DNA from: Corythucha ciliata
Lineage: Eukaryota; Arthropoda; Insecta; Hemiptera; Tingidae
DNA length: 64,000 nt
Reading direction: 5' to 3'
NCBI GenBank assembly: GCA_038030265.1
Contig: CM075942.1
Coordinates: 45,908,751 to 45,972,750 of the forward strand
This document shows, in pieces, positions 11,301-22,360 of this stretch (the first letter of the stretch is position 1; each line of letters starts with the position of its first letter). Under the pieces are notes generated by a model. That model saw nothing but the letters and a program-made list of their open reading frames with translations. It did no database searches and was not told where the DNA came from. Both the position numbers and the translations under genes were made by a program.

Positions 11301-14300
11301 TGAATTTAGTAAGAAATATGACGCTCCCTGTACCAGACAATACATTTTTGGGGTCAGTAGAGAACAGAGTATCATGTTTTTGGGATGAAATCCCAGTTTT
11401 TGACTGAGTTGGTCAGCTTATGTTGAGTAGTTATTGTCATAATATCCTGATCTTTCTAAATTTACAGGTCTTAATTCACCATCGGCGCCGAAACCAAGCA
11501 CATCGACGAAAACGACGTTCCCTACCCAAAAAAATATCGGTTCACGGTCGCAGAAGCCACCAAAAAATGAGAAAGTATCGACCAAGGCGACGAATTCCGG
11601 TGAAAGTCAAAACAACTTATACAAGAGGCCTAAAATCTCGACAGAAAAGACACCCGACAACCGTCGTCGAACGGTATCGTCAACTTCGTCTAAAAGGAAA
11701 CTACAGGATCGTGTGAAACAGTTGGTTGAATCGACTTTCGGTAATTCCAACGTTCAGGCTGTCGAACGGAGAAAAGTCGAAGCGTGTCGTGATCCTGACC
11801 TTCACAAAGTTCGATACCTCGTCCAAAATAAAAGTATTATCGAAGCGATGGACGTTGACCTGTGCTCTTCTTCGAACACTTATCTGAATCGACGAGTCGA
11901 GCCGGGCGCGTCGAGCGAGCACGATGTCAACGTTCATATCGTCGTCGACACCAATGTGTTAATTGACTGTACCGGTTCTTTGAAACTTTTAAAAGACGTT
12001 AAAGTTAAATCTATGACTCCTATACTGATCGTCCCTTGGCAAGTTCTTAAAGAATTGGACTATTTGAAGGAGGATAAGACTAGTAAGTTAGCTAAACGCG
12101 CTAGGGCGGCGGTGAACTTCGTAATGGACGGTCTGACTAGTGGGGATTCATTCGTTCGAGGTCAACCTCAAGAAGTGGCGGCCAAATCTGATGGGCTAGC
12201 ATTTGAAATTGAAGTCCCTGATGATCACCTTATCAAATGCTGTTTACAATTATTGAGCACTGGAAGGACTGCAGTAAGGAATTGCTTTTTATCGTTTTAT
12301 GGCTTCTCCACTCGAATCCATTTGTCTCCGCAAGTTACTTTGTCACACAAGACAGTGCACGTCTTCCTTCATTTTTTTTTTCTTTTAAGAAATAGAAAAC
12401 GACGCTTGCAGGATAAATGATTCGGAAACTGTTCGGCGCCCGACATTAAAGTGTTTCACAAAGTGGTCGATTTCTTTCAGGTATTGTTGACTAACGACAA
12501 AAATCTTACTGCCAAAGCCAGTGTTTCGGGGGTGATCGCGTTTTCAAACGCTCGTCTAAGCGAAATAATAGCCGAAGATAAGAAGAAAAGAAGTAAGAGA
12601 GAACGCTAACGACAACGATGGTAAACGCGAATACAATTTCACTGTTTGTAGGTTGCCACGCGTTCGAAATTCCTCCAGAAGGGGTTTCTGAATCAAACGA
12701 CGCGGCAGCTTTTATTCATAGACTCACCAATATTTTTTCCGGATTTTTAAACGACGTAAGACTATTTTGCTTGTCCTACCACCCGACTAGAAGTTGATGA
12801 CGTGTAGTTGGTGTTTACAGATTTTGAGGAAGGGTTCAATGTCGAAATATGGCCCTATGTGGCTGTGGCATACGCCCCCTGGCACCCCACCGTGGGGAAT
12901 TGTCCCTCTGATGAACAATACCAAAGCTTATATTACCGGTGTTTCTAGCCAGATGGAAATCATCACACAGTTTTACTCTCGTTCAACGTCCTGTAAGTTA
13001 TTAATCTTGTCAACTTAGTTTACATGACCTCAGTCTGTCTGGAACAGGGTGGGCCGTTTGGTAGTCCGAGGGTGTCCAAGTTGGGGGCTAATTACGGTAA
13101 AATTGGACTTGGAGCCGTATTCATAGTCGTTACTCAAACTGAGTATTTGCTTAAGCGACTTCAAATCGGTCGTTTTAGTTGGTGAATCATCTGTTATGAG
13201 TGGAAATAAGCGAATACTCAGCCTGAGTGACGACTATGAATACGGTCCTTAGACTGAGTATTCGCTTATTTCGGCTCATAACAGATGATTCACTTATTAA
13301 AACGACCGATTCGAAGTCGCTTAAACCATTACCAGCTCTAATGACGACTATGAATACGGCCCTTAGTCGAAATTTCCGTGTCATTTACTTATACTGTGCA
13401 TACTTGATACAAAGCTTTGAATAGCTATGGACCCTTAGCTTGGGGCTGGACTTTTCCAACCTCTTCCAGAAGAGTTATTAACTTACCCCTTCCAGCAGTC
13501 TGTGGTCATTTAAATAACGGAAGCAATGGTCGTTGTCTAATATTTAAGAACTACTAATTCCCAGACAATTGTGTAACAATGGCCGAGGCAAGCCTTATTT
13601 CTCACAAAATTTCCGAATTGATCGGCCCTCTTTCGGCAAATTTTGAAAGCGAAACGGCTAAACTCAATTTTGACATGGCGTTTCTTAAATGTCCCAATCC
13701 GCTCGGACCACCGCCAGGAAGTACATTCATACGGGAGTCTGTTCAGCTGGCGAATCTTCATTTCGCCACCTTTGACAAAAATCTTCGAACATTTTGGTTA
13801 GTATTTGAGCTATTTAATCACTTGTAAAATGTCAGCCGTTATTTCACTTTATTTAATTTTTCCAGTCACTGGTTATCTAAGCAGTTCGGAATACCTTTTC
13901 CGTTGAATGTGGAACACTCAGAAGCGTTGCAGTTTGATGTTGGTCACTTCGACCAACATTTGCTTGCCGCTGAAAGGATTCTTGGTGCACTGGAAAGGTA
14001 AATTCAAACCTGACCCGGTCGTTTCACTTTTATTTTTTGTTGCGGAAAAAGCCTTCAGACGATCTCAGTGGATCAAATAAATGTTGAAACGTGGGCCATT
14101 CAAGAAATCAACCGCGAACTTCGCAGATTCCTCCAAGACTTGGCTCATGAACAGTTTCAGGCCGATGACCTCGTTCAGTTTTTCAAGTGCTCCGATTTAA
14201 GGTCAGAAGTGTGAAAGTTGATTATTTTCTCAACTACTGCTTGAACGGCAATAACTAACTTTCAGATCGGCTCTGTCGAATGCTATAAGCACACTTTCTA

Positions 14301-14335
14301 CCATAGTTTCGTACTTATATCAATTCAAAGGGTGA
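8322..14335 (+). CDS. SWT1: SWT1-like PIN-domain RNA endonuclease (10 exons)
   Basis: Exons: 8322-8358, 8429-8581, 11468-12273, 12481-12592, 12652-12755, 12821-12992, 13565-13796, 13866-13997, 14052-14201, 14266-14335. All junctions are GT-AG and phases agree, giving 655 aa. Swt1 proteins are RNA endonucleases involved in nuclear mRNA quality control (family knowledge). Residues 1-200 are basic and low-complexity. The PIN domain spans about 220-370: it opens with VVDTNVLID (first catalytic Asp), continues through a PWQVLKELDYL segment and a PDDHL acidic site, and closes with LLTNDKN in exon 4. The C-terminal part has the G-P-M-W...PPW segment (exon 6) and the helical domain of the family. The first exon holds only 12 codons. 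Exon 9 uses an AG after GGAAAA, chosen because the TTCAG six bases further on gives an early stop. Intron 2 is 2.9 kb and repeat-filled. The gene converges on TCF25. Confidence 0.9.
8582..11467. other. SWT1 intron 2, repeat-filled
   Basis: This intron holds a C-tract at 9129-9140, a degenerate ~30-bp array at about 9880-10250 (dialect 2: GCGAAATT with AAACCC-type spacers) and a related A-rich array at 10230-10470. The last contains a 72-codon Lys/Thr-rich frame that is simply the array read through. A similar array lies at about 10880-11040. No gene is supported. Confidence 0.6.
13111..13369. mobile_element. Tandem palindromic MITE with three shared ends
   Basis: The terminal motif GCCGTATTCATAGTCGT at 13113 recurs inverted at about 13230-13246 and again inverted at 13347-13365. 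The inner text (TGAATCATCTGTTATGAG and its complement) is also mirrored around about 13248. It looks like one MITE fused to an inverted partial copy. It lies in SWT1 intron 6. The GGGCCGTATTC end resembles the MITEs at 43118 and 44240. Confidence 0.75.
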
Positions 14336-14456
14336 CCCCGTATTCAAAACGTGGCATTCTATACTGACTGTGATGAAAGAGTGTTCAATATTACCTTAAA
14401 AAGTCGACTGACGTTGAATAATTTAGATATTAATACATTATTTTGTATTCTGAATA

Positions 14457-14462
14457 TTTATT
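14457..14462 (-). terminator. Candidate polyadenylation signal of TCF25
   Basis: AATAAA on the minus strand, 163 bp after the TCF25 stop codon, in the 289-bp gap between the convergent SWT1 and TCF25 genes. Confidence 0.5.
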
Positions 14463-14624
14463 AGTGTTACATAGTTTTTCCTTAGAGCACACACCTCCGG
14501 TATCCTTATTTCAATCGGTAATGTTTTTCCAATGATTAGAATTTCCAACATAGGGATAAGAAATTTATCATATCCTTTAAAATCAATGACGAAAGGCGCG
14601 ATAATTGGACTGACCTTTTTTTTT

Positions 14625-17600
14625 TTAAGAACTATTCTCGTTGGAGTTTTGATCGTCGTCTTCTTCGTCATCATCGATATCACCGTCGAGCTGAGCGTCC
14701 GGTAATTGAAAATTGGTCAACAGGTCCCGCATGGCGTCGAGAAGCGAAGCCACCGAACGGCGTATGTCCATGTCGGCGCCACCACCACCAGTAGCGTTGT
14801 CTCTTCCATCTTCATCCGCCATTAGGTCGAATTGAGCCGCGGCTTCGACCTCTGGGTGATCGTGGCCGGCACTGCGACGTCGGAGAGAGAAAAAACAAGT
14901 AACGGCAGGACATGGAAGGGAGGGGGCGGGGCCATTACGCTTCATCCAGCGGAAGTAATTGATTCACGTCAAAGTTTGGAATTAGCGAGCGCAGGAACAC
15001 GGTGAACGTTCCATTCTGTGAAGCGGATGATTGAGGCCTGACTGGTCGACTGTACGTGTTGATTGTGTCAGGAGGTGGTAAGAGGTCGTAATGAATAATC
15101 GTGGATGGTAAATTCTGGGGGAAAAATCATTTAAAAATTTTAAAACTACGACCTCCGAATTCGAATGACTTATACGACAAACCGGCGATGTAAGAGGAAT
15201 TTCCTCGATTTCTGAAAGTATCACATGGCGCAGAACATTCAGCGGTGACGTTGCGTAGCGACGATTTCGATTTACCTCCCATTCCGCCACCATAGGGTCA
15301 CCACTTGTAATCCTTTCGAGAGCCGTATTGACATTATGTTCAAGCCACGGTAAAAGCTCAGACTCTCGCCATACATGGTAACTTCTTGCAACGTACAAAA
15401 ACTCGAGTTGGGTCAACGATTTACTTTGCCTGGACAGAAAGAACGTTTTAAAACGGAAAAACGAAACTAAATGAACTGTACACCTTTCGTGAGCATCTCT
15501 AAAATATGGACACGAGGAGACTCGTTGATCAACTTGAACGCAACACTTATCCATGAGTTTCAATAAAACTCCAGGAAACCTTATGACGGCTTTTTGGAGC
15601 AGATCGTGAGCGGTCTCGACTTCCCCTAGTTGGAAGTATGCTACCGCCAGGGAATAGGCGAAATTAGGCAGCTGCAACACGACATAAAAAACAACTTGAA
15701 TCACTGAATTCCTAGCTGTAAGCTCCAAACCTGAGAGAGATTTTTCGTTGACTCCCACTCGTTGGCCAAACGTATGAACCAGTCGTACTCTTGAGCACGA
15801 AGAGCGTAAAAGTCGACAGTCAGAACAATAGCCAAAGGGTCCTCTTCAGGATCAAGCGACAGGATCAATTTAGAGAATTCCAATGCTGTTCTGTAGCAAG
15901 CTCGCGAGCCGACAAAAGTCATGTGTTTGAAAAGTGCCACGTAGAACGAGCGATTCGTCTGATGCCTGTAGTCTAGGCGACAGAGACCACTCGCCAGATT
16001 AAAAGCTGGATGAAAGGCGCACTCAAGACAGAAGAGGGCTCGTTGTATGAGTTCAGCTGCCATCGACATGTTGTCACTTAATTGACAAAGGCTGGACATG
16101 TGAAGAAGTGAATCGATGTGGTAAGGATGAGTATTGATAGTTTCCTAATTAAAAACAAAGATCATTAAAGACAAAAATACTTCGCAGGGGGCGGCTGCCC
16201 CCCAAATTCCCCAGCCCCCTGTCACTTACGACAATGAATTGACTGTCAAGACGTTCAACCGCTTCGAGGAACTTCATTTGAATCTGTTGATAGCTCGCCG
16301 AATGCTCGAAAGCAAAGTAATTTATCCCATTCTTCGTTTCAACCAATTTCATTGAGATGCCAGTTTTGGCCGCCGGGGGCCAATTATCTTTGGGCGTCAC
16401 AAGAATCAAGCTTCCAGCTTTAAGATGGGCTCGCATTCTTCCCCGTTTTTTCCTGTGAGTCCGTTTCATTTAAAACATCTTGAACCTTCACGAATGTGAC
16501 TACTATAGGGTTGCCAGATCTCAGGTTTTCTCCCAATCCCAAAGAATTAAACTGGAAAATTAGTCCTAGCGACTGTCGGACGATCATTCGAGTCAAGAAT
16601 AATTGTCTTATCTTACCCCAATAAACTGATAACTTAGTGCAAAAACAGAAAATTTAGTCCTGCGAGGTTAATGCATCGGTGGTCAAAGCTAATAACTTTT
16701 AATCCAAAAACTGACTACAAAACCTCAAACCGCTCAACGAAAAGAAATTTTATCCATAAAACGCACTCACCACAGAAAACTGTCACCATAAATACGCTCA
16801 AACCACAAGAAGCTCAGCATCAAAAAAGTTCAACCATAAAACATTTAGTGCACGAGATTCACTAACCACAAAAGCTCCATCGCTCCCCAGAAGATTTAAC
16901 AACCCCTGAAGCAGACAAGAAAATGAATGTTATTATAATCCTTCAAATTGACCCTTCTCATGGCTGCACATCCCCTCCATTCTGAAGCCCCTCCACCCAC
17001 TAAACTTAATGGAAAATCAATCGTAATATCCTTTTTGTTCGTTTAGCCAAAATGTTCCTTTGTTTATCACGTCAACTATACTTTTTTAAAAGCATAGATG
17101 AGTGGGCCCAGCTTCACGTCACCAGACCCATGAGCGAAATCAGCAGTTCAGCTTCATATCCGGTCGTAAAATAGTTTGTTTGGATTTCTTGGCCCAGACT
17201 TTTCATTTGTTTTGTGCTTCGAAGCATAACGTCGTTATGTACATTGATAGGTGCGTCTAACATTACGCTAGCCGACCCATGAACGATATCGTCGGTTTAG
17301 CCTCGTGTCTGGTCATGAAATCGTTTGTGTGCTTGCGAACAAACGATATTGGGACTATACATGGCGCCAAATGTTGTAAGGTCGGGTTACATTAAGATAG
17401 TTGCATTCATCAATGATGCTTATAAATTACGTTTCTAAATGCTAAACAAGCAAACATTCCACCTAAACAAGCGATGTTACGACTACAAATGACGCTAGCA
17501 AACGATTCGTTCATGTGTCGGGTTCTGTAAACCTGGCAGCGCCAATCAATATTTTCAACAAAAAAAGAATTGAAATACTTAACAAACGACAATTGTTTCT

Positions 17601-20600
17601 AAACTAACAGTAATCGAACGAATAGGACCGTTTTCGTGTTTTTTTGTTTTTTTTTGTTTTGTTTTTTGCGCGCTAGGGGGTCTGGTCAAGTTTACGTGCA
17701 TGCGAAGTTGGGCATTTGAATGAACCATGTCCCACAAAATTGCTCTTTGAATGGGTCAAAAGGGGGAAATTTTGTTTTTAATGCAGGAAACCTTTTTTGG
17801 GCGAGACAGTCCCTCGAAATTCGTTTTTAAATTGCCAACTCAACGAAATTGTCTCTGAAATTTGGTTTTTGATGGGCCAAGCCCTGCGAAATTTTTATTT
17901 TTTAAGCGCCTACAAAATGAGGTTTGAACCAGCTAGCTCCGCGATATTTGAACCTCGAAAGTGCCACAGGCGGGATGTTTTTTTTATGAATCAACCCAGC
18001 GAAATTTGCTTTATAGGTGGTCAATCTTGTGAAATTGGCTTTTTGAATTAGTAAAACCCGAGAAATTGTGTTCTGTGAGCAATAATCCGCACAATTTGGA
18101 TTTTGAAAGGACCAAAACCTTGAACATATTTCTCTAATTGCTAAAGACACAGAGCAGAGTCCACTGTTTTCATGTCTCTTAGCCCAGTGTCGCATAACGT
18201 GTGATGGTTGAAGATGCATGACCGGTCATCCAAAAGAAGACGTGTGGTGGAAATAGAGGGACTCATAATTGACAAGAGCAAACAAGTACTCTTCGGCGAT
18301 CAAAACAATTAACGTGAAGGCGACAAATCAGGTTGGGAAGGGTCAAATCAGTGCTCCGCTGAAACTATTCTATTGTCTCTTTCTTCTGCCTGCCGCTGAG
18401 AGCTGGAATAGAATGTTTTCAGAAAAAAGTTCTTGCTTTCCCCCCTGCAGGTTCATTCTTTCTATAGCCGATCTGTACTAAATGGCGTATGTGAATTTGC
18501 TCCAGAAAAACGTAGATTGCTCGACTTCTGTTATGATTTCCTCAAAAAGTGACCACAGTTTCGGAAACTACGGAAGATTTCCTGTGCAATAATTGTCCGT
18601 ACATTCGTCAAAAAGATCACAAACTACTAAAGATCTGGGATATTGCAAAAATCTCTAATTCTGTGCATTAAGGCCCGTTTACTCGAGCAATAAAAATTGC
18701 TGCAACTCGGCAATTACTGGACAATTCTTTTCTACAAAAATTGCAGCAATACGAAGCAGTTTTCAATTAAGGCCCATTTACACGGGCAATTTTTTAAGGC
18801 AATTATTGCACGAAAGCGAATCGCAGCAATAGCCGAAAAATTGCCCAGCAATAAACCCCCCGTTTCGTGCATTTTTTTCCCTCCTCGGAACTCCCTCTTT
18901 TCTTGATGCAATAATTGCATCGAATTGTCCAATATTGCTCACTGTTGTCCAATTCCGGCGACTACTTTTTCTTGCAATTTTTTAAGTCCACGGTGTTTGG
19001 ATAATTATTGCACGTTTTCCGCAATTTTTGGCCCCGGGCCACCCATGATGGGTGGCCCGGATGACAATTCTTGGAAAAGAAGAAAGGAAAAATTTTCAAC
19101 GGTAGTCTAAAAGTAAAAGTTGAGCCATTTTTGTTGCTCAGAAATGGAGCAATTCACTGCAATACAATTGCAAAATCCCTCAACTATCCGCTGAGGGAAA
19201 ATTGCTTCGTATTGCTGCAATTTTTGTAGAAAAGAATTGTCCAATAATTGCCGAATTGCAGCAATTTTTATTGCTCGTGTAAACGGGCCTTTAGCGGATA
19301 GTTGAGGGATTTTGCAATTGTATTGCAATGAATTGCTCCATTTCTGAGCAACAAAAATGGCTCAACTTTTACTTTTAGACTACCGTTGAAAATTTTTCCA
19401 TTCTTCTTTTCCGAGAATTGTCATCCCATGGGGGGGGGGGGGATGGCACCTATCCACTGGTGGCCCGGGGGCAAAAATTGCGGAAAACGTGCAATAATTA
19501 TCCAACCTCCGTGGACTTAAAAAATTGCAAGGAAAAGTAGTCGCCGGAATTGGACAACAGTGAGCAATATTGGACAATTCGATGCAATTATTGCATCAAG
19601 AAAAGAGGGAGTTCCGAAGAGGGAAAAAATTGCACGAAACGGGGAGTTTATTGCAGGGCAATTTTACGGCTATTGCTGCAATTCGCTTTCGCGCATTAAT
19701 TGCCTTAAAAAATTGCCTGGTCGTCTGGCCAAGTATCCCAAAAACTTGCCCAGTGTCTGAGCTTTCCAATTTTGCCCTCACGATCCAAATCATCAATCTC
19801 CTTCAACGCAAAAAATCTCTTTTTAGATTAAAAACCATGAGTTTTTGTTGCCAAAATGTCAACCGTTTTTAATTTTCCGGCGGTCTTTTTCCTTCGTTTT
19901 CATCTTATTCTTCAGAAACTGAAAATTTTATGATTTGTCAGCAAGACCTTCCTCGCGTTCTCCCCCCCCCCCCCCCGCGTACATGAAGTATAGATGTAGT
20001 TTTGGTGAGCCCTGTTTCGAGTCGAAAAATCTCACAAAACATGGCCTCAGACTAGAAAAACGGTCGACTCTCTATTCTTAAACTCATTTGTGAGTGCAAT
20101 TTCCGTAAAAATGGCTGAAATCACCGTGAGGGAGTACGTGTAAATACACCTCGTTTACGGATACTGTGGGGTGCAGTGCTCGCGACGCTCAGGTGGAATA
20201 TCAAACTCGCTGTCCTAATCGTCGTCTTCCCTCCGCTGCAGCGTTCACGTGCCTACATCAGTGCCTTTTAATGAATTTGAATGCGTAGGGGGAGGAGAGA
20301 ACGCCAGTAAGCAGGTCTTGCTGACAAATCAAAAAATTTCCAGTTTCTGACACATCTCAAGAAGAAGATGATGAAAATGAAGGAAAAAAAACTGCCGGAA
20401 AATTACAAACAGTTGACATTTTGGCAACAAAAAACTCACGGTTTTTAACCTAAAAAAAGATTTTTGCGTTGAAGGAGATTGATGATTTGGATCGTAAGGG
20501 CACCATTGGAAAGCTCAGACACTGGGCAAGTTTTTGAGATACTTGGCCAGACGGTTCAGGTTACCTTCTGGAAATGGCATATACTTTCTAGAGCACAGAA

Positions 20601-21610
20601 TTAGGGATTTTTGGAATTTCCCAGATCTTTAGTGGTTTGTCATGCTTTTGATGAATGTAATGACAATCATTGCACAGGAAATCTTTCGTAGTTCCCGAAA
20701 CTGTGGTCACTTTTAGAGGAAATCGTAACAGAAGTCGAGCAATCTGCGTTTTTCTGGAGCAAATACAGTTAGGAAATAAAAGCACTAAAAAAATCAAAGC
20801 TCCAAGGAAAATGAAGATAGGACATCCGTGGAGGTCGCATTGTACTCCACTTTTGACGAAGTTTTACCCAAAATATTTTGTCACACTTATCCCGGAACCA
20901 GCCTATACATAATTATATCTCTGGGCAAAGAGCCTCGGCTTTCTGGCAACCCTACTACACTCACTGCTCTGTTTGAAGAATTTTGGCTCCAAAAATTCTT
21001 CGTATTTCATTGTTAGGGTTCAAACAACGATAGTCTAATGACAGGACGTGTTTTTTCCCTCGAGCCGCGGGACTGACCGTTGCTGGTGCGACTTTATCGA
21101 GGGGGGCTTCGCCCAGCATCTCGTTGACCTCTCGAACTGATCTTTCAACTTCATCCTAACGAGGATGAATGTTAAGACTCGTTCCGCCTCTTCACAACCT
21201 CCGCACACTCACTTCGAAGTTATCCTCGCTGCTACGCGTATTCGGGTGGGCCTTACTGACTTTCTTCTTCTTCTTTTTCTTCTTCCTTCGCGATTCTTTC
21301 AAATCAATCACTCCGTCGTGAGCGTTCAACGAACCGGCTGTCTCATGATCATCATCCTCTTTGACTTCACTCTCCGAATGCGAATGCTGGTTCAACTGTT
21401 TGGCACATTTCATTTAATTTATCTTCAGGTTAATTTGAGCTTTTAGAAGAGAAAAATTACCAAGTCGTAACGATTTATGTTTAGTTGTTTCTTCTTGGAA
21501 CCACTCGATGAACTGAAATCAGCTTCCGTGTCAGTGCCATCGTCACCCGGTAAACAAGTCAGTTCCTTCTCAGCGTGTAGCCCCAATTTCTTTAAAACCC
21601 TCGAAGACAT
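14625..21610 (-). CDS. TCF25: TCF25/NULP1 homologue (9 exons)
   Basis: Exons in transcription order: 21610-21461, 21395-21213, 21155-20965, 16452-16230, 16144-15731, 15671-15484, 15429-15183, 15114-14939, 14871-14625. Phases agree and the product is 672 aa, close to the roughly 676 aa of vertebrate TCF25. The family (also known as NULP1; yeast Rqc1 is related) is a subunit of the ribosome-associated quality control complex. Recognisable text includes a Lys-rich run in exon 2, KHVLSLDYR then NPNNEIRRIFGAKIL in exon 3, TGISMKLVE and FAFEHSASYQQIQMKFLEAV in exon 4, and NRSFYVALFKHM plus LILSLDPEEDPL in exon 5. Later exons have LPNFAYSLAVAYF, RFPGVLLKL, RHVILSEI, LLPPPDTI and FLRSLIPNF. The tail is strongly acidic. 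Intron 3 is 4.5 kb and full of nested palindromes; the last intron is only 67 nt. Transcription starts back-to-back with the syntaxin gene. Confidence 0.95.
16640..16880. repeat. Degenerate short tandem array in TCF25 intron 3
   Basis: Repeats of roughly 25-30 bp around CCACAAAAGCTC, CCATAAAACG and similar phrases. It reads open for 64 codons on the plus strand because the units are A-rich and stop-poor; it is not a gene. Confidence 0.6.
17690..18130. repeat. Degenerate ~33-bp array (dialect 2)
   Basis: Units built on GAAATTTGGTTTTTGA(A/T)GGGCCAA and TGCGAAATT recur. The wording resembles the arrays at 9880-10250, 35340-35560 and 48700-49060 and differs from dialects 1 and 3. It lies inside TCF25 intron 3. 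Confidence 0.65.
18498..20768. repeat. Inverted repeat B: large palindrome holding a foldback insertion
   Basis: The outer left arm 18498-18665 pairs with 20590-20768 (GTAGATTGCTCGACTTCTGT against its complement). The inner left arm 19724-19970 pairs with 20285-20556 (GGCCAAGTATCCCAAAAACTT against its complement, and GCAAGACCT / AGGTCTTGC near the centre). On the left the two arm pieces are separated by about 1.06 kb, on the right by only about 35 bp. The 1.06 kb is a second palindromic element. The whole lies in TCF25 intron 3. Confidence 0.85.
18666..19723. mobile_element. Foldback element nested in inverted repeat B
   Basis: Arms 18790-19193 and 19293-19712 are reverse complements with few changes (for example GTCTAAAAGTAAAAGTTGAG against CTCAACTTTTACTTTTAGAC). 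The middle, 19196-19295, is an inverted copy of 18669-18756. Ends carry TTAAGGCCCGTTTAC-type text at 18668 and inverted at about 19281-19294. This is a compound foldback, about 1.06 kb, with no transposase. Short frames found on both strands are mirror images of each other and are not genes. A G-tract lies at 19431-19442. Confidence 0.85.
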
Positions 21611-22360
21611 TTAAAACCCTAAAGTATAGGAACAATTACTGAGCATCCTCCACGAACAGCGATTCCTTACTTTCAGCTACTCAACTTACCAATGATTTAA
21701 GCGATTGTTGTGTTTATGCTAGGATTTATCCTGCTGATGTCAACTTACGACACATTACCAAAGAAGAAGAATGCAAAAACGGTTTTAAAATTAATAAAAT
21801 AAAAAACTTCAAGACTTTGAGTCCAAATATCTCACCGCGTTATCAACTGAATCATGTCACTAAAACAACCAACCCGCTCGCAGTGGCTTCACTTGGAAAA
21901 ATCAAGCTGCACGTACTAATTTTTTGTTTAGGGGACGATTTTTACGTGTTTTCGCAAAATTTCGCCGTTTCATTTCTAAATGCCGAGTCATAGATGTTGA
22001 TACCCTTCAAATTAGGATTGCAATAAATGTTTTTTTATAGTAACATTGCTTGACTGCCCATCAAGTTTGCCAACGAGAAAAAACGTCTCCCACTGTTCCA
22101 GCTGACAAGGAAGGACAAAGAGGCTTTTTTGTCAAAAGAAATTGGATTTTTGATGACAGTGACAGGGTGTTGGGGTTGTAGTGTTCGAAGGCTCTACAAG
22201 CTATAAGTCCGGGGAGTTGTCATTCTAAATAGTTTTCATGATTGCCGTGCTCCCGTAATTTTGAGGTGTTCCCCAGATCCTCTGATCAGAAAGCGTCCCA
22301 AGTCCATCATCCCTTGATCCACTCGGAATTCCCTGCCAGACCCAGACCCAAATTTTAATC
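21611..22360. promoter_or_regulatory. Bidirectional promoter region, TCF25 / syntaxin
   Basis: The start codons of TCF25 (-) and the syntaxin gene (+) face away from each other across 750 bp. Nothing else is seen in the gap. No clear TATA box was recognised. The assignment rests only on the divergent arrangement. Confidence 0.5.

Noticed and set aside
12821..12949. Second open frame across SWT1 exon 6 (phase +1)
   Set aside because: It would break the phase of both neighbouring exons; the phase-0 frame contains the G-P-M-W...PPW segment expected for SWT1.
14438..14683. 81-codon minus-strand frame overlapping the end of TCF25
   Set aside because: It is out of frame with the TCF25 terminal exon and covers its 3' UTR; the composition reflects AT-rich sequence.
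18925..19577. Two nearly identical 61-65 aa frames on opposite strands
   Set aside because: They are the two arms of the foldback element, so the similarity is due to the inverted repeat rather than to a protein family.
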